From Apostichopus japonicus (Eukaryota; Echinodermata; Holothuroidea; Aspidochirotida; Stichopodidae), in assembly GCF_037975245.1 (NCBI RefSeq), contig NC_092577.1, positions 21,202,898 through 21,266,897 on the forward strand: a DNA stretch of 64,000 bases, given 5' to 3'. Positions 41,726-55,466 of this stretch are shown here, piece by piece. How positions within the stretch are numbered: position 1 is the first letter of the stretch; every line of letters starts with the position of its first letter. Under the pieces are notes generated by a model. The model saw only the letters and a list, made by a program, of their open reading frames with translations, did not search any database and was not told the DNA's origin. A program made the translations under genes and the position numbers.

Positions 41726-42820
41726 GCAAAATTCAATCTAACTGTACTCTGTGGAGTGCACGATAACAGCTGTGGGAAGGTGGGGGGGGGGGGCTATGCA
41801 AATGCCAAAATGTGTGGAATCATCGAATGACCGAACACATATGATCCGATTTTTTTCGGAGAGGCTTGCAGATACATTTTGATTTTGTGTGCAAGTGTTG
41901 CACTGAGCCCTGATTTCGAGCTTAGGGTAACCCTTCACAATTGAGACCAGCCTCGCGCGTACGACGTATATCCGTCTGTTCACCATTTCTCGAGATCTTG
42001 GAAGGTGCACATGTTTTGTAACATACGTAACCCGAGTCGAAAAGTTTTTGCCGTCTTTCGAAGTCCCGTGAATCAGTTAAATGTGAGTATGTTTGTTTAT
42101 AGCCTGTTTGTTCATATTATGACTTAACGCGGCACAATTCATGTGCAACTCGATATTGTAGGGGCCTAGCCTAGTACAGTATTAGTAATAGTAGCTAATA
42201 TGAGTATGAGTGTTCCTTATTATAAGCTGTAACAACTGTTGAATCTCACCACACTGGAGCTTAGGAGGTATACGTGGGGACTTGATCCAGGTTTTCAAGA
42301 TTGTGTATGGTTTCGACAACGTATCCTTTGCAGACTTTTTCATGTTTGCTAAGAGAAGTTGTACCAGAGCTCATTGCACAGCTGGTCCATATTTGAGTCA
42401 CTGAAAAACCATGTTTAGAAAATCATTACTCGAATCAAATCAGGAGCCTTCACAGGCATATGTAGAGACATGGCTCTATATTTCGAGATAATATGTCAAA
42501 AATTACGTTTTTCGGTGTAAGTTAGGGCCAAAACACGGTCAACAGATAATATTTCTCCAGAGTAGATTTTTAGCTCTCCAGAAGCGCGACACTGAAATGC
42601 TATGCTACATAGGAATAATTTAGCAATAGCGCCTTCACTTTGTGAGTAATCCTTAGCAATTCAACTCGAGCATTTTCATGATATAGAATTTCGGTCAACC
42701 ACAGTTGAAATGCTTCGTGTAGTGTGTGATCAACGCTATCACTAATGTAATTCAAACGGTAACCATTTAGCACATATTGTCATGGCTAAATACTTCTAAG
42801 AGGCGTTAGACCTTCTTTTT
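41726..42820. other. Spacer upstream of a possible first exon
   Basis: No coding exon supported. A G10 run lies near 41783. Confidence 0.35.
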
Positions 42821-42903
42821 ATGGCCAATTTGACCATCCAGCTGTTGGAGGATGACGACATCGCTCAATCTGAAGAAGATTCTGACGATGAAGTCCTGAT
42901 ATG
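42821..42903 (+). CDS. Possible first exon, acidic N-terminus
   Basis: ATG at 42821 reads MANLTIQLLEDDDIAQSEED, then SDDEVLIW, ending at a good donor (ATATG|GTAAGCC, intron from 42904). Short acidic N-terminal exons of this type occur in several transposase-derived and regulatory proteins. No downstream exon was identified within 4 kb, so the assignment is weak. Confidence 0.35.
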
Positions 42904-45900
42904 GTAAGCCACACTGTATGTATTTTGTATACATATACTGTAGTCGCGCAATAGGCCTAGATATGACTCATTGTTACGCTTGACTAGGGGGAGGGAAAAA
43001 TCAGTCATATTCCTCACATTCAAACATCAAATTATATTTTACTTAGAAAATAACATGTCTTGAACTCATGAAACTATGAAATGGTCCAGCAGATTTCATC
43101 AAAATAATTTGAAATGCGCAAAAGAAAGTACAGTGTATGTATCATAACCTCATTTGCATATTTACATAATTAGCTGAATTGCCCAAAAAAAATATAAAAA
43201 TTAAAAACCTCATTTCGATACCTATATTAAAATACTTGGGTCCCTATTGACAAAAATGAACAGATTTTAAGCACCGTAATTACAATGTGTAAATATTTTC
43301 CCCAAGGAACAATGATATGACGTGGCAATAAAGCATTCAGTAGAATCAGAGCATCAGATTAAGGCTAGTGGATTTTGAGATGTATCCAAACAATGGGTAT
43401 CAGGAGTCGATCACCAGCACCGTGCACGTAAACATTCCTCTCACACAACATTGTGTATTGAAGACCAACGTTTCTCTCGTGACGAATGACGACTGAACCT
43501 TCTTTTTGGAGTATCCAACGCTGATGGAACGATGCAGTGAAATTATCTGTTCTTTTGGACAAGTTCTTGGCAATTTTTATTCTGTCAGTTCAGTTAAACA
43601 TGAAAATCCAAACCTGCATATATGCATTTGCCAAAGAAAAAGCAACAATCGAAATATTATAGTCAGATGGGGTAAAAACAACAACCCCCTTATATCAAAG
43701 GGGAAGATTTACTGGTAGTTCTTTTAGGTGATGTCTAGTTTATTACTATAAAAAAATGTTACACTCTAAGCCACTTCAGTGCCGATCACCATTTTTCGAA
43801 TCAATCGAGCGCTGAACGGCTGAAGTTTGTACCACATTTCCGAAAGTTTCTCCTGCATACGTAGCTTAAATGATGTAGAGTTTTTCCCAGGGGTTACAGC
43901 ACTCCAGTTACATGTAGTAGTATTACACTATCCCGTAGTGGAATTACTTCATTCACGTTTCGTAGAAAACCCTACCTTCCTGCTCTAAAACACTCTGCTT
44001 TTTGCCCAAATGGAACAATTTTTACTTTAAAGTTGGTTTTAGAGGTTCAGCAATTAGTTTTCATGCCCGTCATGTGTCAAAAATGTTTGACAATTGGGCA
44101 AAACTAGCTATAATCGGCTCTTGTAATGATTTTAACATATATTGCACTACATTGTGTAGTGTGTACTACTTTGTGTACATTGTGTACATGTGCACTACTT
44201 GTGTACATGTGCACTACATGTACTTTGTGTACATGTGCACTACATTGTGTACATATGCACTGTACAGTGCGGTTAACTGAACATGACCTCTGTAACAAGC
44301 CATCCACAATCAATATAAATTTGAAATAGTTAAATTGTGATTTTTTTTCCATTGTATAGGATAGCTTATTTATTCTAAGATGCTGTGAAATATGCTAACA
44401 TGATTTCCAAATACATTCTTGAGGTAATGACATGTTTTCTAACATACTGGTAAAAAACCACAATTTTGTTATTCTCCAAAATTGCCACTTTCTATTTGCG
44501 AAAGATTCGCACCACTGCAGGGCATGCGAGAAAACACTATTGAAATTCCGCTGCATATCATGCAGGTATGCTCCAACACAATGTTTTTAGATTTGGCCAC
44601 TGTTTGAAATTTCGCAGAACTGGTACATGTACAAATTTCAACCGTGTGCTGTAGTTTAACTTGACTTTCAAATAGCTTAAAAATTGACAATTTGAATTCT
44701 TCCAAAAATCCGGAAATCATGAAACAGGCATGTAAATGTGTTAATTATACTATTCACAAAATACTGGAGCACAAAATTACAAGGTGTCTTCCTACAGCTG
44801 ATTTTAGTTTTTAGGCTGAACTGTGACCCTGTACAAAACCATAGCAAGTTCAAAAGCCTAGACCTGCCTTGTGGATTTTATAACATGAGTTTACCAATCC
44901 GTACCTGTGTACAGTGTTTATGGATAAGGGGTGGGGTCAGGTGTTAGTAGGGTTTAGCAGTCAAGGTCAGGGGAGGAAAGGTTAGGTTTCAGGAATAGGG
45001 TGAGGGTTTAGGGCATAGGGTTGCTAGGCTGCAAGCTAGGGTTAGCCTAGAGCAGGGGCGGAGTCTGGTGGATGTGGTCTACCCAAGCTTGGTCCTGAGA
45101 ATTTTTCAAGGTACCACCTGGGTCACTAGAGGTGCAGTAATTTGTGTAATTTATGCACATTTCAAACTTGGTCAGACCTTTGCAAAACTGAATGCCTATG
45201 GTCCTATAACCTTTGTCATGCATTCACTGTCATGAATTTCACCATATCCTTGCTTTTATATGTAAGTCACGTAAATGCTGGCAACCCACAACCTTTAAGA
45301 TGCTTTTTACTGATCTTTTTATCGGCCCACCTGAAAATTCCTACATCGAACCGATCGAAATGGTTGCAACTAAATAACTACTGTAACAATAAAACCGCTG
45401 ATCGCGAAACAGGCGAGACTAGCGGTTCGAGAACCCACTTGTTTTTAATTGGTTCTCTCAAAATCAGGGCTGGAATCAAGGTTTCAGGAGGGGCAGGGCA
45501 GGGCAAATTATAAAACTTTCAGGGCACCAAAGGCCGAGCCAGTGAAATTGTATTGCCTTCTATGTGCTAGTTTGGGTTGGCACCAGAGGCCAAATGGCCT
45601 TCAAAAAGGTACATTTTGTGGGGCACCAAGGCCATTGCCAAAAATCTGAAGGCGGTGGCCTCCGGATAATTCAAGCCCCTCCAAAATACAATCTTGCCCC
45701 TGTAGAACATGGGATTATTGGATCAGAAAAATAGTGCCCATAAATATTTTGCCTTTCAAGACGGCCCTGCGGTTTGAGAAGGCAGTGCGCTACCTCGAAC
45801 CACCCAATACCGAAACATGGGCAGTTCACTCTGTGAGCGTGATCAAGAAATCAGGTAAGTTCAGAGCTTTGCATTACTTTGTTTCTGAAAGTGGTCTAGA

Positions 45901-47190
45901 AAATGTGTGGCAGTCAATAGTTCAGGAGGTCCCGTCCATAGCAGCATGCACCTTTCAGTCTTTCACATATGTAACATTGAATTTGAAACTGATGACCATA
46001 CATGCACCTATTTATTTGGCTTGGTTCCAGGACCAAAGTTTTGTAATTTCTAGGGCTGGCCTAAGAAAAGCTGTCTTTTGGGAGGACTTCAATGCCAGTG
46101 ATGAGGGGCGGGCAGCAAGGCCAACTCTCAAATTCTGACGAGGGCACTGAGACACTTTAAAAAAATGATGCAAAGAATGTCTGAGCTGTCACTGTCTCCG
46201 TAGACACGATTACCACAGATTTTTCCATGGGCCCATCGCCCAGATCCAGTGTCTCAAAAGGTTTATAACTAGCTGATAAGGGAGTAAGGGAGAGTGGGGT
46301 TAGTTTGAACATCTTTCTCTCAACATAAAAACCATCTTAAGTAAGTGTCACCACCCATTGTAGCCCTTAATTGCCAACCCCCATACACCATATTACTTCC
46401 AGACTTGGTGATGAGTGATATAAGGGGAATATTTGTGCCCAGCACAATCAAAAGTGGTGTTTCTTCCTCATGGAGGGAACCAACAAAATATTCTGGACTG
46501 GTTTCAGAGTATTGACAGCTTTTGTTCTAAGCTTCAAAATGAGGTGGAAAGAGTTTGTGTAGCTGGTCGCCATTCTGTGTAATGAGCATACAAAGGTCCA
46601 ATTAGCCAATGGGATTAGTTGGAAAATGGTGTAGGTATATTAGCATTTTACATATTGTTCATACAATTTCCCTTAAAACACATACAAAACACTTCGAACT
46701 TGATCTGCAAACATAGCAGATGCATGCTACCAATATTTTTATTCCCCCAAATTGTCTAATGTCAATGATCCAGGGTTCACAAATTGCTGTGTTATTTCTG
46801 TAGCAGAGATATTTTCACTATTATTTTTATATAGCGAGTCTTGGTTCATTAACATCCGATACATTCATTGTAATGAAATAACAGGCATGTATCGAGGCTA
46901 CAATGTGTATAGTTGTGATGGGATGGTATTGTATCTGTTTATGACGATTGGAAGGACCGTGGTTTTGCGTGATAGCGCAAATCCCGTAAACATTAGACAT
47001 TTCTGGTCTATGTGGCGCATTTTACGATCTCTTGCGAATCCTGGTGATTTGTGGATACATCATTTTTTATTCGGAAAATTACTTGGCGCATGTTGATGTT
47101 TTGAATGGCGCAAATGGCAGAGCCTAGATGATTGGATAATGTAGTATTTTAAGTGAACCATTCTGATGTAACACTCACTTCTTCCTCAAG
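42904..47190. other. Long spacer with a minisatellite and a weak exon candidate
   Basis: 44145-44275 is a minisatellite of GTGTACATGTGCACTAC-type units. 45411-45450 carries an AGGCGAGACTAGCGGTTCGAG motif shared with about 11347 and 51245. A frame at about 45773-45854 (EKAVRYLEPPNTETWAVHSV) ends at TCAG|GTAAGT and might be an exon of the DUF4806-type gene downstream, but no acceptor is clear. The remainder shows no feature. Confidence 0.4.
44145..44275. repeat. Minisatellite of GTGTACATGTGCACTAC units
   Basis: Tandem and partly palindromic units (GTACATGTGCAC and TGTGTACAT) repeat six or more times. Reading frames on both strands through it are repeat translations. Confidence 0.75.
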
Positions 47191-49342
47191 TGTCATATGC
47201 GAAGGGCAGACGTGACATGGCCAGAGCTGAGGAAACCTCTGATATACAGACTTGAGATTGAAGAGGAAGAAAACCGGAGACCCAAGCGCAAAAGGTAATG
47301 GAACTTTACACTACATAGTGTTTTTTTCTCGGGCAACGTTTTCTGAAGCATTATCATCACTGTGATCGACTGTATGCTTCAGTACCTGGCAGCAAGAACT
47401 GCTCAGCAGTCATAGGTTCCGGCGGTATATGGTCGGAATGGCCTGTCTTAACATGGGGGAACAGGCTCCCTATGTGATAGGAGTGTTTAATAACTAGGTG
47501 TTATTCCATCCTCCCCCTCCCCAGGCATCCATATCTGGGGTTAATCCTGTCACTGCTGGGGAGAGGTAAATCCAGTATGACCAATCCCATGTTCCTGTCA
47601 AAGTTGAAAAAATACTGAGGTATGAATACCAGCACTTCAGGCAATTGATACCAATAGGTTGAAAATGCCTTACGGTGATTGCAGCCGCTGTCAGCCAGGA
47701 CTTTGAATGGAGGCAGGGTTCCTGATAAATTCTCATGTCCCAGTGCTATGGAAAAAAAAAATGCCCCCTCATCATTTCCCATAATGTGCTACTTCTGGGT
47801 TTCTGGTGCAATTCTTACGTTGATAAATGTGCACTAGGTGGGTACAACACATGAGATATCAATATAGGATTAGAAATGTGCATTTGTTCTGCAGTTTATT
47901 TGTTAATCTCATACATCCCCCAATGTACATCCCCAATATCACACATTGCTAACACACTCAGGACTCAAACATCTGGTATTGGGTTTTCATCCATGGCTAA
48001 TCATTTATATATTTTCAGAGCTGCCCGAAAAATATTCACCTCATCATCGGAGGACAGTGACGTGGGGATGACCCTTATGCCAACCCACCAGCAACCAACC
48101 AGATGGTGTCACAAGCACCACAGCAGCCTCATGCATCACACTTAGGACTGACACCTACATCAGCCAGGCAGACCCCAGCTCCAGCCAGACCCCAGCTCCA
48201 GCCAGGCACACTCCAGCTCCAGCCAGACCCCAGCTCCAGCCAGGCACACTCCAGCTCCAGCCAGGCACACTCCAGCTCAAGCCAGACCCCAGCTCCAGCC
48301 AGGCACACTCCAGCCAGGCAGATCCTGGCACCAGCCAGGCAGATCCCAGCAACACAAACCCTATATCCACCATCCGGACAGACGTCATGTACAGCCAGGC
48401 AGATCGCACCTCCCACCGATGGTACGTTTCTTAGGTCCTTTGTGCAAGTACACTAGGTCACTCATCAACAGGGTTCTGTAGCTTTGCTGACCGGCTGCAG
48501 CCAGCACCGTGCATGCTGACTGTTATTGGAGAGCAATCTCGGGTTGGCCCGAAAATCAACTGAAAGTGTTTGCCGGCTGATGTGTACAGCAAATCACATA
48601 CTTGGGCTACCACAATTTCAACTGATTGTGTCTGAAATTCCATAGAAATGCCATTGCATAACGCAATATATTATGAACCACATTTTATCTAGTCACTGGA
48701 CACATACGGCGCAACAAATTCAGTTTGACACTTCTAGCTCAGGAAAATGAAAAACAGATTCCACAGGCAAGGAGGATACCCCCTTCCCTCAGGCTAGTGT
48801 TTTCCGAGCTGTTGCCCTACCCTGCATATCCCATTCCCCCAGGGTCGGGAATGTGAATTTGCCATCCCGGGGGGAGTGTTCCTCTCCTCCTCTGGATATT
48901 TTGTTTGATTAATGGTGCTCCCATGCAGCCTGGCTCCAAGGGCACTGCCACTAGGAGTCGATTTTGAAAAACAATTCTTACATGCACAAAGTAAAAATTA
49001 CATGCTTTTGTACGACTAGAAACCCCTGTAGTTACACTGGCTACCACGTGTTGAAGTTGGGAGTCCCATGTAGCTGTTGGCAAAGGGATCTGAGCCGTAT
49101 ATATATTTTCTATTTTACAGTTGGTCTTCGCTCGGTATTCACAATGCTGATGGAGCTTAAGAACGAGCAGAAGGCGATGCACAGACAGATGAGGAAATTT
49201 GGCATGTTGCTGGCAGCCATCCGGGATGAGGGTGTAAGAAGTAACACATGAGCCTCCAGAGGACATCAAATTACATGCTGTGGAAGACTTGGATAGGTTA
49301 GAAGAGTCCCTTGCTGTGGATGGGGAATTGGAGAAATATCTG
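47191..49342 (+). pseudogene. DUF4806-type gene, three exons, two frameshifts
   Basis: Exon 1 (47191-47294) encodes ADVTWPELRKPLIYRLEIEE, then RPKRK, and splices in phase to exon 2 (48019-48421): AARKIFTSSSEDSDV. A missing G near 48065 shifts the frame into a Pro/Gln/Ser-rich tandem segment (QTPAPARPQLQPGTLQLQPD and similar) ending APPTD. It splices in phase to exon 3 (49121-49342): GLRSVFTMLMELKNEQKAM, then HRQMRKFGMLLAAIRDEG, a coiled coil. After a shift near 49250 it reads IKLHAVEDLDRLEESLAVDG before a donor. The coiled coil followed by V-E-D-L-D-x-L-E is the start of a DUF4806 domain. The rest of the domain was not found. Three phase-matched splices argue for a real gene, broken or mis-sequenced. 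Confidence 0.55.
48160..48335 (+). repeat. Coding minisatellite (CCAGCTCCAGCCAG units)
   Basis: CAGCTCCAGCCAG with ACCC or GCACACT linkers repeats about ten times inside exon 2 of the DUF4806-type gene. In the coding frame it gives Pro/Ala/Gln/Ser-rich repeats. Confidence 0.8.
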
Positions 49343-51225
49343 GTAAGTTTACCAGATATGTTAAACACTGGATAGGACCAAATGCTAGATTCTATCTTTT
49401 GGATTTGGGATCTTATCTCGAAGCTCAATCAGCCTTCGAAATAATTGGAGACATCAATGTAATCGGAAACGAATGCCATTACTTGATACCGGGGTAAGTG
49501 GGCCCATCCACAGAGTAGTTACGATAAAATTTCACCACCCAGTTGTCAAATTCACTGAATTGTCGCCGACGCCATGTTCAAGTCAACTGGATATATTTTT
49601 ATTATGTCAATCTAGAGATTGTACTGACAATCATTTCAGGCATGCCTTAATAAATTCATGGAACACAGAAAAAGATTGGTGTTACCATTGGAAATACGGA
49701 ACTGACAGGGTATCGGAGAAAATGTTATGAAATGTTTTGTGGAGAATGGGTTCACTTATTCCTTCCGATGAAATATTCTCACTTTTGTACGATTCCTACC
49801 CTGATGAGAAACCATAGAAACAACTGTTCATTGCCGAATCCATGAATAATTTTGTTTTCAGTTTCCTAGGGGAGCAACAACACCCTGCCCACTTTAAGAG
49901 AATGGGCCTAACACTGACTTATCATATCAGAACAGGTGTGGTAGAGGACCACATACAATGAGCTATTTATGAATTACTCAGAGGTATATGGAATAGAACT
50001 CCTAGAGAAAGAAACTTCATGGATCTATTTCTCATGGGAGGTGCCTAATACTGCAGTATTATGAGCCTAAGGCACCGATAGCTGTTCATGAATTGCTTTC
50101 GATTAGCCTTGGTTTCCAGGGGGCACCCACATACTGCGCAGCATAGCAGGTCACAACAGCACCCACGGCATATGTCAAAAACCACCGGATTTACAAGCGT
50201 GAGGTCTGACACTACTCCACTTTGACTTCTGAATCTGTCTTTACTTACTATCCTGCAGATCAACCATCTGTTCCTGATTGGGGGCACAAATTTTAGAGAA
50301 TGTGTAAGGTCCATGCTCTCTGCAATACGGGACGTTCTACAGAGTAAGTTTGATGCACATTGCAGTTCTGAAGCTCCTTTTTGTCTCGCCTGAACTTTGT
50401 TCAAGGAGAGATAGTGATCACTTTGTTGTGTGTCTGTCTGTCTGTATGTATGTGTGAGGTCATATCTTGTCGCAATATCTCATGAACCGTTAATGCCCTC
50501 ATGCTGAAATTTTGTGTGGGGATGTATGGTGGTGAGTTGTCATTGCAGAGCAATTTTCGTCCCGAAAGACCAAACTAATTTGCATATTAGTTGAAAAGTC
50601 GACCGAAAGCTTGTGTACAAGATATCTCATGATCGATAAATGCGTTGGTGATGCAGCTCGGTATATATGTTAACTAAGGAGGGTAGACGAACTGATTATA
50701 TTTTCAGCCTGAAATATGCTAATTAAGTAGTCTAATTAGCATAACGTATGCAATTTGTTAAACTTTGTTGGATTTTCACGAAACTTCGTGAATATGGTCT
50801 ACTTTCAGTTCCGATGAATTAATCAGTACAGTCGAGGTCACCGAAGGTTATTTAATGTGTCTAAAATGCTACTCAAGTAGTCTAAGTAGCATAACATATG
50901 CAATTTTTTAAAGTTTGTTGGATTTCCATGAAGCTTGGGGGATATGGTCTACTCTCAGTCCCAGTAAATTCAACAGTAGTGTCGAGGTCACTGAAGGTCA
51001 CTTAATGTAAACATTGTGCAATGCAAATGAAATTTAGTAAACATATTCATATTAAAGGTGCTGAAACTAGTCATTCCAAGTCCAATGTCATCAGAGGTCA
51101 ATAATTAAAGTTGTAATTACCATATAGTATTCCTCCAAATGAAACTTTCAACATATACACTATAGTACTCTTATTTAATCAGTGGATAAATTCTAAGTAG
51201 ATTTTTCTGTGACGACTCATAGAAA
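49343..51225. other. Spacer and degenerate tandem array
   Basis: 50390-51180 holds diverged units with ATATCTCATGAACCG-like, GTCACCGAAGGT-like and AGCATAACNTATGCAATTT phrases. Frames at 49473-49730 and 50045-50404 have no recognised domain. Confidence 0.4.
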
Positions 51226-51850
51226 AAAACACTGATCGTGCAATCAGGCGAGACACTTTTCGGCGATCGCCTTATTATTAAAAGGGGATTATATATGTTG
51301 ACCATGTGGAAAATGCAGAGGTAGGCTTTCCCGAACATTGTTGAGAAGACTGACTGCGAGGTTGGGCTGGGTTGGGCTTACAGGTGGAAGGTCAGAGGTC
51401 TGACTCCTGGCCAAGCCATACCCAGGAGAAACTTGAACATTGAACTGACTGCCATATGTTGCTGGGTGCATGTATTGCAAACAGTGGGGAAAGTCTGTAG
51501 GTCTGAAGGAACATAGATGAAAAATGTAATCCCCTGACAACAATGGCAGTAAAAACATGCAAATAGGGCAGTGGACCAGTTACTACCCAAACACAATTCC
51601 GATCCACATCAGTAGTCTCATCTTGGTTACATGTCTTAATCAGATAGGCTTATATGTTTTCAAAGTTATACAAATCGACTTGTTTCAGTCTGCTTCTCCC
51701 AAAAAAGCAGACCATGGGCCCTAAAGTCGAGTATGAGAATCGGCCAATAAGCCGTACCCATGATATATTAGTGTGTCCCACATTCAAAGTCGACCGTCAT
51801 CCATATCGACAGGCGCACAAAACATTGCAACGACTTAGCAAAAAGGGCTA
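51226..51850. other. Spacer
   Basis: Begins with the shared AGGCGAGAC motif (about 51247). A possible acceptor TTTCAG near 51689 precedes SASPKKADHG, but no donor follows. Nothing else is supported. Confidence 0.3.
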
Positions 51851-51854
51851 ATGT

Positions 51855-52470
51855 GAGCACATCAGCCCAAGTCAATATTCCAATGGGTTCAAAGTCTGCA
51901 CCTTATCAGCATTACATCATGCCACCACGCAAAGAAATACTAAAGTGGTTTTTGCCCAAGGATCCTGGCCCAAAATCTGTGGACTCTGATTCCAGTATCT
52001 CAGGTAGCCAGGCCAAGGTGAAGGGTTAACCACGCAAGGGCGGAAAATATCGGCAAATCTCACAAATTTCACTGATCGGAATAGCAGGCCGATTACACGA
52101 ATATTGGTGGAACTGATAATCGGCCAACACTACTAATTTGATCAGGAGCAGAGCCTGAAATCTGGGTACATCTCATAGCTGCATTTGTCAGTGGTAGTGT
52201 TGTTGCTCTTATTCCTGCCTGGCTGTTCATTCACAATTCTCTATTGTTTTACATTTGAAAGGTGCAATCAGAAAGAACCCAGCCACATCATCAGTCAGCA
52301 ATGCGGACACATCCAGAGATGTGTAATCAGATTTCTGAAAGGTGCCGCAGAAAGGGCAGATAGGGTAGGAGGAAGGTGCCTGAGGTGGGAGAGCCGGCCC
52401 AACCTGAGATGGATCCACACGATTCAGCTGTAGATGATTTTGTGGATGACATGAACATTGATGTCATTGC
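51855..52470 (+). CDS. Possible two-exon Ser-rich coding segment
   Basis: A frame ending PRKEILKWFLPKDPGPKSVD, then SDSSIS stops at CTCAG|GTAGCC (donor 52003/52004). It joins in phase to GTGCAATC at 52262, reading AIRKNPATSSVSNADTSRDV before a stop. After one frame change, EVGEPAQPEMDPHDSAVDDF then VDDMNIDVIAS ends at a TAA. Composition is coherent but no family was recognised; it could be part of a retrogene or of a transposase-derived gene. Confidence 0.3.
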
Positions 52471-52719
52471 ATCATAAGATGAACTTCATCAACCACCCCT
52501 CACACCTCCTTCCGTTCCCCTTCTCCAAACCCTGGTTTTACAAGGGTCATAAGTTGGGAATTGGGGATCTCATATGTATTGCACCCAACAGTGATCCACC
52601 CGACTCACTCTCTCAAGTATCACAGTATTCTTTCTTCTTAAGATTTTGACTTGCCCCTAAATTCTCATGCTTCAATGGATGCTGACCATAGTTTGACTAA
52701 TGTTTATCGTCTGCTGGGT

Positions 52720-53890
52720 GATCAAAGGTGAATTGCATCTCCTCCTGCAAATGAAATTGGAATATCATGATTGATACTTGTCAGTGTTATCTACTAGTGA
52801 CTCCCTTGGCGTGTTCATGAAATTGAGGTGAAGGGTCATTGAAGAGCCATAATGCAGCATTATGTGGAAAACTGTGTCTCCTCCCACATCTCTTGTTCAA
52901 TTATCATGATACTTGGTGAATGATATTATTGACTAGTGATACCTTCGTGTTGTTTAGGAATTTTAGGCCAACATTAATTAAAAGGGCATGATAGGCAATT
53001 ATGTGGCATAGAAATAGCCAAATAAATTGCAGAATGTATCTCCTACAAATAACGTTGGAATATCATAACTTGATCAGTGGTATCATTGACTAGTAGTGCT
53101 TTTGGGTGTTCAGGAATTTAAGGTCAAGTGTTATTAATGGGGATATTACTAGCTGCTCGATGCAAAATTGTAAAATGCATATCTCCTCATACAAAGAGCA
53201 CTAGATTGTCATAAGAGAAAAGTGGCAAAATTGCCAAATAATTTCAAAATCTCCTCCTACAAATTAAGTTGGATTGCCATGATATGTGGTCAGTGTTATC
53301 ACTGACTAGTACTGTTCAGCTAGTTTGGGAATTTCAGTTCAAACGTCATTAAAGGGGCATGGCAATTATTTGAAACTTTCCAATAATCATCTCCTCCTTC
53401 AAAAGAATATCGTGATACTTTGGGTCGGTTTTATAATTAACCAGTGATTCCTTCGGAATGTTCAGAAATTTGAGGTGAAGCATTATTAAAGGGGCATAAT
53501 AGAGCAATATGTGAAAAACTGCAAAATGTGTTTCCCTGTACATCTTGAATTTTATTAGCATGATACTTGATCAGTGTTATCATTGACCAGTAGTTCTTTC
53601 GAAGTGTTCAGGCACTGTAGGTGAAAGGTCTTTAAAGGGGCATAATAGCCAATTGTGTAAAAATTACTAAACTTTGCAAAAAGCATCTCCTCCTACAAAT
53701 TAGGTTTGAATATCATGATACTTGGTCAGTGGTTCCTTTGGGTGCTCATTGAAGCGGCCTAATAAAGCATAATGTGAAAAACAGGGAAATGCGTCTCTCT
53801 CCTTCTACATAGACTAAAGTTGGATTATTATGATACTTGGTCAGAATTATCATTGACCAGTGGTAACTTTGTGGCAGGAGACATAGCTAA
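52720..53890. repeat. Tandem array, unit about 145-150 bp
   Basis: CTCCTCCTACAAAT-like, ATCATGATACTTGGTCAGTG-like and TTAAAGGGGCATAATAG-like phrases recur in the same order about eight times. Copies are diverged and some are truncated. A related single unit lies at about 57480-57560. Confidence 0.75.
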
Positions 53891-55466
53891 ACATGTTTCT
53901 CAGAAACTTGCCTCCCTCTCCCACAACTACTTTGAATGAATTAGACTATTTAGAAATTTTTAGACTATTTAGAAATTTGTACACTATTTTAGACTATTTT
54001 AGAAAAAAAAGGACTATTTAGAAATAGAATGAATTAGACTTGAATGAATGGGCCGAAGGTCCAAAAAGCCTCTTGATTTAAAGTTTTGTGGTCCATATTT
54101 GGGTATAAAATGAAACCTTCATAAACTAATAGATCAAACTGTTTGAAAGTGAAGAAAATAATGTTTACATGTTTTTGTCATCTATATGTTGAAAAAATGT
54201 GTTGCCATGGCAACCGTTAAAGCAGCATAGATATTTAACACTGCAACCTGTAAACCTGTGATGGGCACTTATTTGCAATGTCCCAAAAGTCCAAAACGAT
54301 TTGCATTGCCCCCCCCCCTCCCTTAATGTGATGATCCGCAACAAAAAATACCAGGGTTTGGAATATATGAAAGAATAAAATCCACCAACAAATTACAAAT
54401 TCCTGATCAGGAAAAGATAGTACTAGGGTATGTTTTTTTTTTGGCATCATCATGTGACAACAATGTCATTGCCATGTATTATGGTTCAATATTTTTCACT
54501 ATGATTGCCTCAATTTTGTAAATGATGTCCAAGTATTGTGTATTGACATGTTGACCGACTTCTACTAGTTTAATTTTTTACATGAACATTGGCATTGTAG
54601 GCTATTCTGAAGTTGTAACATCAGTTCAAATTGGTATGTTGTAGGGCTATGTGCATGACATATCATGATATAATGTGTGTAATCACTACTGTACATTGAG
54701 TGTACATACTGTGTACCGAGTCTTTTTTATGATGGAAATAAACTTTAAGTTCTTTCATAATCTGTGCAGACTTGGTCTTAGTTTTCGTTTGATATGTTCC
54801 GATGTCAGCGGACGGAATGGACGTTTCGGAAGACAACCGGCGTCGGTTGAAATGCACCATTTGCATTCGACTGGAACTCGTTTGTGCAATGCATTGTTTC
54901 ATATATCCTCCTCACAATGTTTGATATTGTTCCCATGACTCACTTTTTCAAACTGTGAATGAGGAAGTGATGAGATCAAACCCCCCTCATGTTATGAAGG
55001 TGCTGAAAGAAATTGAGAGCTTGGTGCCCAGATCATACCGTACTGCAAGAGAAGTTGTAATGACCAAAAGGCCCATGTTGCTACTTGCTTTAAAATTCAA
55101 TTATGCAGTTATTTTTTCCTGTCAAAAGTAACCCGATACCTACAGATTTCAGGGCTTCCATATACTCTTCTACTAAAAAGCCTGAAAGAGTGCGAGTGCC
55201 TTTTACTAGATATTTGTACTTCTGCAGTTACATAATTTGAATGAATGAAAGGGATGAGCTGTAACACATGTACAAGATAAAAAATGTGCTATGAATATCA
55301 CAGATAAATAATCACTGACACAAAAGAAGCTATTCAGAGGTTCTTTCCAGTTGCTACATTAAACTTGCTACCAATGTAGAGTTAGAAATCTCATCATGCA
55401 TTATAATTAAAACTGTATTGTATTAACTTTGGAGCATTTCATTTTTAATGTACTTGATAATTTTAG
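53891..55466. other. Spacer with weak coding hints
   Basis: 53940-54030 repeats AGACTATTTAGAAAT. 54971-55075 reads EEVMRSNPPHVMKVLKEIES then LVPRSYRTAREVV in one frame, possibly an exon fragment of the gene that follows, but its borders are not clear. A C10 run lies at about 54309. Confidence 0.3.

Noticed and set aside
44104-44352. His/Val-rich protein on either strand
   Set aside because: Translation of the GTGTACATGTGCACTAC minisatellite.
45734-46138. 135-residue protein
   Set aside because: Only its first part ends at a splice-donor-like site; the rest looks intronic and no family was recognised.
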